From Crambe crambe (taxonomy: Eukaryota; Porifera; Demospongiae; Poecilosclerida; Crambeidae), in NCBI GenBank assembly GCA_963924555.1, contig OZ004594.1, forward strand, positions 3,131,563 through 3,195,562: DNA of 64,000 bases, given 5' to 3'. Within the stretch, counting starts at the first letter, position 1. Each line of letters starts with the position of its first letter. Positions 49,486 to 60,973 of the stretch are shown here, piece after piece. Below the pieces are notes generated by a model. That model did no database searches and was not told the DNA's origin. It saw nothing but the letters and a program-made list of their open reading frames with translations. A program made the position numbers and the translations under genes.

Positions 49486-50365
49486 TGTCAAGAGACAGAG
49501 AAAGTAATGGAAGATGGAGAGGATTAGTAGAGAATGATGAAAATGGAGCATGATATCAGAGAGTGATTGTTCAAGGAGATAGGGAAAGGACTAGTATGAC
49601 TCTGATTATGAAAATAGGAGGTATGTGAGTATGGAAGGATAATCAAATAAATCACAGACATGAAACTGAAAATGAAATGTATTTTTAATGAAGCTAAGAG
49701 GCCAAAATGAGTAGCTTGATAATTCATAACTGAAAAAAAAAAAGAGTTGATGCACAAAATTACTGAATAAGAGGATGAGCTAAATATAATCAACACATAC
49801 TAGAAATGATGCATACACTTATGGTTATATAGAAGATTGGAAATAAAGTACACAGTTAATGTTAAATAGAAGATCAGAGAGACCAAGGTTATAACAACAC
49901 ATTAATTTGATACACAACATATTAAGGTTGGTGCAGATGATACTTTTGAAAAGGTACACATTAATCCAGGATAAGAAAGACACACACTAGAGGTTACACT
50001 GGGTTAGAAAAGAGAACAGTCTTAATGGAGGTTATAAACACAGGATTAGATATACACTCTAACTATAGATGGAGGACACATTTAGAGATCACCCCTAGAT
50101 AAAGGATATCCACTATATAGAGGAAGATACACTAAATAGAGGAATTAGATCCATATAAGATAGAGGATACTTGACATAAAGCATGAAGAGATAGTGACGA
50201 AATATAAAATAAGAGATGACCAATAACACAAGTGAACAAATGGCACACACATACCATACGGGATAAGAGATACTTAAACTTTTTTTGAGGGAGGGAAGAA
50301 CCGTAGGTGACTAAACTTGTACAAAAATATGTCAATTACTAACACAAACTAAATGGATTATTTTT
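49486..50365. other. 3' flank of gene E, no gene seen
   Basis: A-rich flank most like that of genes C and G, consistent with their shared 3' halves. Confidence 0.5.
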
Positions 50366-53300
50366 TTACACATACTGAAAGAGTGAGATTGTTTTGAGTC
50401 TGTTGCAGAGCTGACCATATGTGGCCCCTTCCTTGGAGGACCACTTCTTCAGCATGAGGAAGGCTCGTTCTTCCTCTTCTGTCTTCACTTCTTCTATCTC
50501 CTCACTGGTCAGGGAGAGAAGGCAGGCCAGGGACGACCACTTGGATCCTACCATTCCAGCAAATAACTCCAGAAACTCAACATCAGGTGTAATGGTTTGG
50601 AATTTCGGGTCAAGCAGCTTTTTCTGGAGTTGAATGTGGTCACCTGTAGGACAATGATATACTTCCACACATGAAATTCTTAAATTTAGCCACTCACCAC
50701 ATTCCTCTTCAATTTCATCTGCTATGCCCCTTTTACCAATCTTCTTCAGTGCCTCCACAAGGTGCCACCAACATGGGAGGTCCTGAGAGGAGCTCATCCA
50801 CTTCCTCACCAGTTCTCTCCTCTGTCTATCTACATCAGTGGGATACTGCACCTCTATGGCTTCAAGGACACTACTGGGGATATCAAGTTGGAGACCAAGA
50901 TCAAAAAGCTCTTTAACTATGGTTTTGAGATGAAAGTGGACAGAGGTGAAGTCTATGTGGAAAATAGAGTTCCAATGAGAGAGTTTATGCAACCATAACA
51001 ACCTAGAACGCTTCATTATCCTTTTTCCTGTTTTACTGATGACTGCTTCCTTTCCCTTAGAAGATATCAGGACCTTTTTCACTTTACTGATAGAAAAGAG
51101 GTTGTCATCACTGAGGTAGTCATCCTGTTGTGTGGAGTCAAGCAGAAAGAACTGAGGTCTGATGGAGTGGCAGAACTCTTTCATGGTCTCCATCACACAA
51201 CTAACTATGCTATTGAAGACACAAATGCAATTTTCTACTGTGTCTTGTTCACTTCTGGTGATGACCACCACTCCAGGACCCTTATTGATGTCCACCATCT
51301 CCACCATGCACTCCACCCCCTCCTCCATCAGCCAGTGAACACCAGTCGTCCACAAAGTGCAGAGATGATGAAAGTGCCTAGTTTCTCTTGATGAATATTC
51401 TTGAGGAGCAGTGAGGGTGAAGCGGAAGACTATTCTGAGGAGAAGGACATGAAGGAAGCGTTGGGGGAAGTAGTCATAAGGATCAGTGCACTGTGCAAGC
51501 CACCCAATACTGTAGCTGTCAGGTGGTGTGGTCCATGACACTTCACTCTTATCTGCACTACATAGAGCAGGAAAGAACAAGAAAGACTGGGGACTGGATG
51601 AAGTGTCCTGTGGTGTGGAAAGGAACAGTCCTATATCTCTGTGCTTGATTTCTTGACAGTACTGAAGATGAACAAGGCATTCCTTTGTGATGTATGAAGG
51701 TAAGAGCTTCTGGAGGAGATTTTCAGGAATGATTCCAATATTGAAGGAAGGAACATATCCACGTTCACTCATCTTTTTAATATTTAGAATAGCATCCTTT
51801 GAAAAAAGGGCTTCATGCACTCTATTGGTGAGTTTAGATGTGTTTAATATTATGTGGTAATCATGCTTAGTTCTGTCTCCTATCAGTAATAAAATACCAA
51901 CCTCATGGAGCTCAAATAGCATGGGATGTAATAATTCAGCTTTATTGGGAAGGTGTACCCCAGTGTCCTCCATGTGGGATACTAATGTACTGACAGGACA
52001 AGAAGTTACATTGCTGAAATCTTTCTCTAATAACCCTAAGAGAATGCTTGCTTCAAAGGAAAGTCTATAGTGAGGAGATTTACAAGTTAGGTTTGTAAAT
52101 TTACTCTGGACCTCACTTATGTTTTTAGAACCTGGTTTACAGCAGTCTAGCATAAAATAACCAGTACTCTGCATCTCACTGGTATAGAGAAGTGATTTTA
52201 GAAATTCATTTTTCAGTGTTAAGATTTCTTGAGTCAATAAATCTGAGTGACTCCCAATCACAATAAGGGAGGGTTCATTTTCAAATTTCTGGTGTTTTAT
52301 GAATGTGAACCAATAGTGCAGTGTATTCTCAATAACAGAATCATCTTCTCTTAAATCTGTCACTAAGATGAATATGTTGTCACCATTTCTTGAGGAGGCA
52401 AGATTCTCTAGTATAGCAGCATGTGAGGAGTAGTACTCAGAGTCTCCAGCAAAGTCATAGAACTGGACTCTCCCATAGTGTTTACTGGTATAAATACTAG
52501 GGATTATACCGGCAGTGTGAGGGGGTACAGTGGATTCAGATACCCTCCTAAATGATTCAAAAAAGCCCTCCCTTTTAAGTGATTCAACAAGGGAGCTCTT
52601 CCCTGCACCAGGATTACCAATGATAAATAACCTGATTATATGTTGTGCACCTGAGTACTTCTTCTTTGCACGTTCTTGCATGCCTTGATAGTCAACCAGT
52701 GTTTTATCTCGATTCTGTTTCATGTACTCATTAATTAGTAATTTAGCATCACCTTTTGCTAAGTCCTTTGGAGTCTTTCCTGAATTATTTCTTATCAGAA
52801 TTGGAGCATTTTTTTGAAGTAATACCTCAACACATTTGGTATGGCCACGTGAGGAACAAATATGAAGGGGAGTATCACCATCATTGTCTAATACTAAGGG
52901 ATGTGGATTTATCGACTAATAAAAGTATAATCTCTTCTTTACCTGCCAATGCTGCTACATGGAGTTGTGTGCTATTTTCATCATCCCTAGCATTGATATC
53001 AGCATTGTGGTCTCGTATCAGAGTTTGAACTAGGCTAACATTACCTCCATTGCATGCTTTATGTAACAAAGACCGACCTTTATAACCTTTGATATCAATG
53101 TCACTACCCACATCATTAATTAAAAACAATGCAACCTCTTTTTTTCCACCCAATGCTGCCACATGGAGTGGTGTGTCTTTATTATTATCCCTAGCATTGA
53201 TATCAGCCTTGTGGTCTCGTATCAGAGTTTGAACTAGGCTAACATCACCTCCATTGCATGCTGAATGTAATATAGACCGACCTTTATAACCTTTGATATT

Positions 53301-54428
53301 AATGTCACAACCCACCTCGTTAATTAAAAACAATGCAACCTCTTTTTTCCCACCCAATGCTGCCACATGGAGTGGTGTGTTATTTTCATCATCCCTAGCA
53401 TTGATATCAGCCTTGTGGTCTCGTATCAGAGTTTGAACTAGGCTAACATCACCTCCATCGCATGCTTTATGTAACAAAGACCGACCTAAACCACCTTTGA
53501 CATTAATATCACAACCCACCTCATTAATTAAAAACAATACAACCTCTTTTTTTCCACCCAATGCTGCCATATGGAGTGGTGTGTTATTTTCATCATCCCT
53601 AGCATTGATATCAGCCTTGTGGTCTCGTATCAGAGTTTGAACTAGGCTAACATCACCTCCACTACATGCTGAATGTAACAAAGACCGACCATTATAACCT
53701 TTGATATTAATGTCACAACCCACCTCATTAATTAAAAACAATGCAACCTCTTTTTTCCCAAAAAATGCTTCCACATGGAGTGGTGTGTTATTTTCATCAT
53801 CCCTAGCATTGATATCAGCCTTGTGGTCTCGTATCAGAGTTTGAACTAGGCTAACATTACCTCCATGGCATGCATAATATAACAAAGACCGACCTAAACA
53901 ACCTTTAACATTAATGTCACAACCCACCTCATTAATTAAAAACAATGCAACCTCTTTTTTCCCACACAATGCTGCCACATGGAGTGGTGTGCTCTTATTA
54001 TCATCCCTAGCATTGATATCAGCCTTGTGGTCTCGTATCAGAGTTTGAACTGGGCTAACATTACCTCCTTTGCATGCCCAATGAAGTAATGTTTTATTAT
54101 CTTTACTTCTGACACTTGAAGGACAGTGATACTCATTCAATAGAGTAAGCACCACATGCTCCCACCCATTCAAAGCAGCATCTATTAGTGGTATGCAACC
54201 ATTAACATCCTTAAAGAGTACATCAGCATTGAAGTGAGCTATCAGTACCTTCACCATATCTAAGTGACCTTTAGCACAGGCATAATGCAGTGGAGTCTTC
54301 CCATTGGAGTCAGTACAGTTTACATTGTACTCACCACTTTGCAGTAATTCCCTGACCTTGTCCACATCACCTGACTCTGCAGCTAGGTGGAGGGGAGTGA
54401 CACCAGTGACTGAGGAAGTTGAGGCCAT
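50366..54428 (-). pseudogene. Gene E: ankyrin-Roc-COR-death-death paralogue with a 2-bp frameshift
   Basis: The first frame runs from the ATG at 54428 through five double-ankyrin units and stops at 52881, because GGG at 52898-52900 replaces the GGGGG found in D and G. The other frame then continues with the linker, P-loop GNPGAGKSS, DFAGDSEYY (Pro/Gly context changed: GDSEYY), SHSD, COR-like region and type II death domain. Intron 50697-50644 is exactly 54 nt and stop-free, so retained it would add 18 residues in frame; exon 2 is 50643-50366. A Met at 52723 could start a protein of Roc-COR-death domains without ankyrins. Everything after the frameshift is otherwise intact, so the lesion is recent, or a sequencing error in a G run. 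Confidence 0.75.
52980..54090 (-). repeat. Double-ankyrin 204-bp repeat array of gene E
   Basis: Five full units plus the terminal unit, the shortest complete array in the window. Confidence 0.85.
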
Positions 54429-54570
54429 AGCTTTTCATGTAACTTGCTTCAGTATAATATTAATAATAGCTATATGAGAGAGCTCAGTTGCCATAGAGAC
54501 TACTTATAATCATAGGTCACATGGCATTACTATATAAAGTGTTGATGAATCTCTTTTATCTCCACTACAG
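54429..54570 (-). promoter_or_regulatory. Promoter of gene E (type a)
   Basis: X-box consensus GTTGCCATAGAGAC at 54487-54500 and TATA box 54531-54539, at the same distances as in gene B and almost identical to it in sequence. Confidence 0.5.
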
Positions 54571-54767
54571 TACCACCCACCAGATTAGTAAATCTACTCA
54601 GTAGACAATGACCACAAATGCTCCACATCCTCTAACTACAGTCATTCCAAGTCCTCCATAGTGCGCAGGTCAACTGAAATAACCCACCTACATTATCATT
54701 ATTACAATGTACAATGATTCAAGTGTGCAACTAGAATTGTCATGAGACACCATAAAAAATATTAAAG

Positions 54768-54900
54768 CTAGGAGACACATAGTTCATGTTTGGGGATATC
54801 AGACTCCTCCCCTTCATCACCAGAATCATCACCACCATCGTCATCCCCATCATTATCATCTTCATCATCATCCTGCAACCTTCTTCTCTACATACTAGAT
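54768..54900 (-). pseudogene. PDI acidic-tail relic before gene E
   Basis: Ends DIPKHEL rather than KDEL and continues CVS before a stop; the acidic run is shortened. The thioredoxin exon is absent here. Confidence 0.45.
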
Positions 54901-55696
<796 letters not shown>

Positions 55697-56717
55697 AGGC
55701 AGAGTTTGAACTAGGCTAACATTACCTCCATTACATGTAAAGACCAACTTTCATAACCTTTGACATTAATGTCACAACCCACCTCATTAATTAAATACAA
55801 TGCAACCTCTTTTTTCCCATGCAATGCTGCCACATGGAGTGGTGTGTTATTATTATCATCCCTAGCATTGATGTCAGCTTTGTGGTCTCGTATCAGAGTT
55901 TGAACTAGGCTAATGTTACCTCCATCGCATGCTTTATGCAATAAAAACCAACCAAAATTACCTTTTACATTGATATCACAGCCCATTTCATTAATGAAAA
56001 ACAATGTCACCTCTTTTTTCCACCCAATGCTGCCACATGGAGTGGTGTGCTATTTTCATCATCCCTAGCATTGATATCAGCCTTGTGGTCTCGTATTAGA
56101 GTTCGAACTAGGCTAACGTTACCTCCTACCTGCAATATGTAACAAAGACTGACCTAAATGACCTTTGACATCAATGTCATAACCCACCTCATTAATTAAA
56201 AACAATGCAACCTCTTTTTTTCCACCCAATGCTGCCACATTTAGTGGTGTATCATTTTGATCATCCCTAGCATTCATATCAGCCTTGTGGTCTCGCATCA
56301 GAGTTTGAACTAGGCTAACATTACCTCCTTTGCATGCCCAATGAAGTAATGTTTTATTGTCTTTACTTCTGATATTTGAAGGATAGTGATACTCATTCAA
56401 TAGAGTAAGCACCACATGCTCCCACCCATTCAAAGCAGCATCTATTAGTGGTATGCATCCATTGATATCCTTAAGGAGTACATCAGCATTGAATTCAGAT
56501 ATCAGCACCTTCACCATATCTAAGTGACCTTTAGCACAGGCATAATGCAGTGGAGTCCTCCCATTGAAGTCAGTACAGTTTACATTGTACTCATCACTTT
56601 GCAGTAATTCCCTGACCTTGTCTACATCACCTGACTCTGCAGCTAGGTGGGGGGGGGGGGGGGGGGGGGGGGGGAGGGGGGGGGGGGGAGGGGGGGGAGT
56701 GACACCAGTGACTGAGG
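55697..56717 (-). pseudogene. Gene F: truncated ankyrin 5' fragment
   Basis: Only the N-terminal region and about three double-ankyrin units remain; Roc, COR and death domains are missing. A frameshift near 56130 (HIAGRR where HIACKGG is expected) and another near 56020 break the frame. A guanine run replaces codons at 56647-56698. The start codon is not in front of the gene but lies inverted in the adjoining 210-bp segment, so F cannot be expressed as a family protein. Confidence 0.85.
56647..56698. repeat. Poly-G expansion inside pseudogene F
   Basis: About 48 G with two single A interruptions replaces the short 'ggtggaggggagtg' of other copies. It could form G-quadruplexes; it may also be a sequencing or assembly artefact. 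Confidence 0.85.
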
Positions 56718-56927
56718 AGCATTTGTGGTGTCATTGTCTACTGAGTAGACTTGATAGACTAGTGGGTGTTACTGTAGTGGAGACAAAAGAGATTCGTCAA
56801 CACTTTAAGTGGTAATGCCATGTGACCTATGATTATAAGTTATCTCTATGGCAACTGAACTCTCCCATTGTAGTTATAATTATAATGGCTAAACAAGAAA
56901 CAATAAGAAAAGCTATGGACTCAACTT
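56718..56927 (+). promoter_or_regulatory. Inverted promoter and start codon of pseudogene F
   Basis: Reverse complement of the type b promoter and first codons of the family: AGCATTTGTGG at one end, the X-box-like site at 56842-56855, and ATGGACTCAACTT at the other. Outside the segment both flanks are in normal orientation (GACTGAGG to the left, CCACATCCTC to the right). The plus-strand ATG at 56915 now opens a frame of only 11 residues, ending TGA at 56950. Confidence 0.85.
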
Positions 56928-56950
56928 CCACATCCTCTAACTACAACTGA

Positions 56951-57095
56951 ATGCCTGCTCTACTTTGTTCTCTATCTTGGTCACCACGTTATCATTGGCA
57001 AAATGTTCTGCTAACTCATCCCAGATTGGTGCCAGCTGTTTGCAATGTCCATACTAAGGAGAATCTATAACGTCATACCAATGATCATAAAAACA
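56951..57095 (-). pseudogene. PDI thioredoxin relic before F
   Basis: Decayed version of 2955-3179: the active site reads stop-Tyr-Gly-His-Cys in place of Trp-Cys-Gly-His-Cys. The acidic tail is missing. Confidence 0.5.
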
Positions 57096-58639
57096 CCACC
57101 ACACTGAACTAACTCCTAAGAAAACAACATTATGACTAGCTAGCTATGAACCATGCCTCAAAATTAAACTTGATCACTTTGGACTGACTTAGTAGCATAT
57201 ATGTGTGTTAAGGCTGAAAATAGTAGTAACAGATGAGTGGTGTTACCACACCATAAATTTCCAGCATAATATACATACTTACAATGGAATTATAGGAAAT
57301 GTGTTGCATCTGTGGAATGGAATATTCTAATGGGTCAATATTTTGCATGCAACTACTATGAGGTTGAGGGAACACAGTTACTTACAGTCAATCCAGAATT
57401 TGTATAACTGGCAGCCTCAAATGGATAAATAACTATAAAAAGCATCAGAAGCTACTACATAGATTTGTAAGTCACACATTAAAACTTCATATTGATCACA
57501 TGTCTGATTGATGACCTGAAAAGGTGAACATACCACTACCATGCGCACTCTGTGTACGAAGATATCATGAACAATGCTCTCCATAATTATCTTCTTTAAA
57601 GTTGTAATGACTATTATGTGGAAGCTACATACTACGTACTCGTGAATCTTGATCACATGTCTGATTCCATGACGACCTGGGGGAAAAGGTCAACACATCA
57701 CTAGTAGTGATAACACCAATACTCACTGGATTAGAAATGAGGTAGACACTTAAGGTTATACAGAATAATAAACTGGATTAGAAATAAGGTACATACATAA
57801 AGGTCGTACAGAATAATAAACTGGATTAGAAATAAGGTACATACCTAAAGGTCGTACAGAATAATAGAGTTGAAAGACATAAAATAATGCAGAGGTCAAA
57901 AGGAACATGCAATACTTTTACACACTAGCTAAAAGGTTCGTTCACAAAATTAGAAATGATACACTACATAGAAAAGTTACACCTTTGAAATATTAGAGGT
58001 ACACAGTCCAGAGGTTAACTATTAATATAGAAGATTATTGGAAAGGTATGCACTGGAGGTTATATTGGATTAGAAGGATACACAGATATACACTATCTAG
58101 CAAGTTATAAATGGAGGTATGAACACTGGATTAGAAAATGCACTCAAACTATAGATTAAGGACACATATACTAGGGTGGGTGGAAATAATTCTGCTGGAA
58201 ATAATTCTAATTATAGACTGGATGCACCAGTGGGGTGGTTGAAGAAGTGTTAATTAATCTGATCGGTCTGTGGTGAGTTCATTGTAATAAGCTACGTATG
58301 TATGATCCTTTCTCTTCCTGCTTCATACGTGTGATGATTGCTCTAATATATATCATTCATTGTGTGTTATAATATATTCATAAAATAATTATTTAATATC
58401 AACAAGTACATAGTTACATAACAACACTACACGAGACTTAGTAAATAACAAAAATTATCCTGTATGCAAAATGATTTAAAAGCTCAAGATAAAATACTGT
58501 AACATTACTAGGTAAGATGAATGTCTCAAGTGTTTATAATGAGGTATTATGTATGCATGCGTTTGGAAATACACAATTGTGTACAGTACTCAAACTCTTG
58601 ACATAGAAGAAGAGCTGAAGTTTTTTATTCTGTGGGAAT
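57096..58639. other. Spacer F-G, first part, no gene seen
   Basis: Diverged spacer sequence with ATCACTAGTAGTGAT near 57694 and three tandem copies of a 66-bp phrase ('actggattagaaataaggta') at 57720-57870. Lacks both MITEs. Confidence 0.5.
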
Positions 58640-59500
58640 AAGAGTTCAAGAATTAACTGCAGCCGAAAAAAAGTGGACTTCAAGTATACTGTAGCCAGGT
58701 AAAGAGATAGCTGGATAAACAAAGAGTTTAAATATTAACTGTAGCAGATGAAGGGTTCAAGTATTAACTGTGGCTGGAAAAAAGGTCAAGCATTAGCTGT
58801 AGCCGGATAAAGAGTTCAAATATTAACTGGAGCCGGATAAAGAGTTTGGGTATTAATCGTGGCTGGATAAAGAGTTCAAGTATTAACTGTAACCGGATAA
58901 AGAGTTCGGATATTAATTGTGGCCGGATAAAGATTTCAATTATTAACCGTAGCCGGATAAAGAGTTCGGATATTAATTGTGGCTGGATAAAGAGTTCAAG
59001 TATTAACTGTAGCCGGATAAAGAGTTCGGATATTAATTGTGGCTGGATAAAGAGTTCAAGTATTAACTGTGGCTGGATAAAGAGTTCAAATATCAACTGT
59101 GGCCGGATAAAAAATTCAAGTATTAACTGTAGCCAGATAAAGAGTTCAATATAACTGTGGCCGGATAAAGAGTTCAAGTATTAACTGTAGCCGGATAAAG
59201 AGTTCAAGTATTAACTGTAGCCGTTCGGATATTAATTGTGGCCAGATAATGAGTTCAAGTATTAACTGTGGCCAGATAAGGAGTTCAAATATTAACTGTA
59301 GCCGGATAAAAATTTCAGTAGCTGACAAATAAAGAGTTCAGATATTAACAGTGGCCAGATAAAAATTTAAAGTATTAACTGTAGCCAGATAATGAGTTTT
59401 CAAATATTAACTGTGGCTGGATAAAGAGTTCAAATATTAACTGTAGCCAGATAAAGACTTCAAGTATTACCTGTAGTCGGACAAAGATTTTAAGTATGAA
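58640..59500. repeat. 30-bp minisatellite array (spacer F-G)
   Basis: About 27 units, many with a distinct GAGTTCGGATATTAATTGTGG form rare in other arrays, so this array has diverged on its own. Confidence 0.9.
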
Positions 59501-59569
59501 TTTGGCTGAAAATTATTAAATTGTTGCAAATGGAGGTAGAGATGAAAATTGTAGGGAAGAGTCCTGTAA

Positions 59570-60085
59570 AAACTAACATTTGGCCCTCTCAGGATTTTGA
59601 TTTGATTGGGAAGTGTCCTTCTACTTCTCTGGACAATAAAGAGGGAAAATAATGGCTACATTTCACATTGTAAATGGTCACAAATGATCATTGCTCTTAC
59701 CATGATCCACTAAAACTCATATGATACATCATTGCCTTAGATAGATACTCACTGTGGACATTCTCAGAAGAAGGACCCTATGAATATGGAACATAATAAT
59801 TGGTCACATGACAGAGGAGAATGGTCACATGACGACATACCTGGAGGGTATGTCATGTCAACGTAAAGAATTATTTCCAAGTACCTGAAGGAGAATAGTC
59901 ACATGACCATCCAGGGGAGAGAATGACCACATGACCACCTGGAGGAGAAGATTATAAAAATAAACAAGTAAAATGAGTCTACACTAACACTTACCAATTC
60001 CATTAGTGTGTGAAGTACTTGTGTTGTGCAGTTTCAATGGGAGGGAGCTAGTATATATAGCAACAGACTAATGATGGAATGAAAA
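59570..60085 (-). other. Spacer cassette downstream of gene G
   Basis: TATATATA box near 60055, GTAAGTGT donor and TCACATGA cluster, as at 9370-9895; the most B-like version (shared 'gtcaacgtaaagaatta'). Confidence 0.4.
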
Positions 60086-60973
60086 TAACATGTTAAGAGA
60101 CAGAGAAAGTAATGGAAGATGGAGAGAATTAGTAGAGAATAATGAAAATGGAGCATAATATCAGAGAGTGATTGTTCAAGGAGATAGGAAAAGGACTAGT
60201 ATGACTCTGATTATGAAAATTGGAGGTATGTGAGCATGGAAGATAGCTAATCAAATAAATCACAGACATGAAACAGAAAATGCAATGTATTTTTAATGAA
60301 GTTAAGAGGTCAAAATGAGTAGCTAGATAATTGATAACTGAAAAAAAAAGAGAATTGATGCATAAATTACTGAATAAGAGGATGAGCTAAATATAATCAA
60401 CACATACTAGAAATGATGCATACACTTATGGTTATATAGAAGATTGGAAATAAAGTACACAGTTAATGTTAAATAGAAGATCAGAGAGACCAAGGTTATA
60501 ACAGCACATTAATTTGATACACAACATATTAAGGTTGGTGCAGATGATACTTTTGAAAAGGTACACATTAATCCAGGATAAGAAAGACACACACTAGAGG
60601 TTACACTGGGTTAGAAAAGAGAACAGTCTTAATGGAGGTTATAAACACCAGATTAGATATACGCTCTAACAATAGATGGAGGACACATTACATAGAGATC
60701 ACCCCTAGATAAAGGATATCCACAATATAGAGGAAGATACACTAAATAGAGGAATTAGATCCATATAAGATAGAGGATACTTGACATAAAGCATGAAGAG
60801 ATAGTGACGAAATATAAAATAAGAGATGACCAATAACATAAGTGAACAAATGGCACACATACCATACGGGATAAGAGAGATAATTAAACTTTTTTTGAGG
60901 GAGGGAAGAAACTAAACTTGTACAAAAATATGTCACTTACTAACACAAACACACGCAATAGATGATTATTTTT
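60086..60973. other. 3' flank of gene G, no gene seen
   Basis: A-rich flank similar to those of C and E. Confidence 0.5.
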
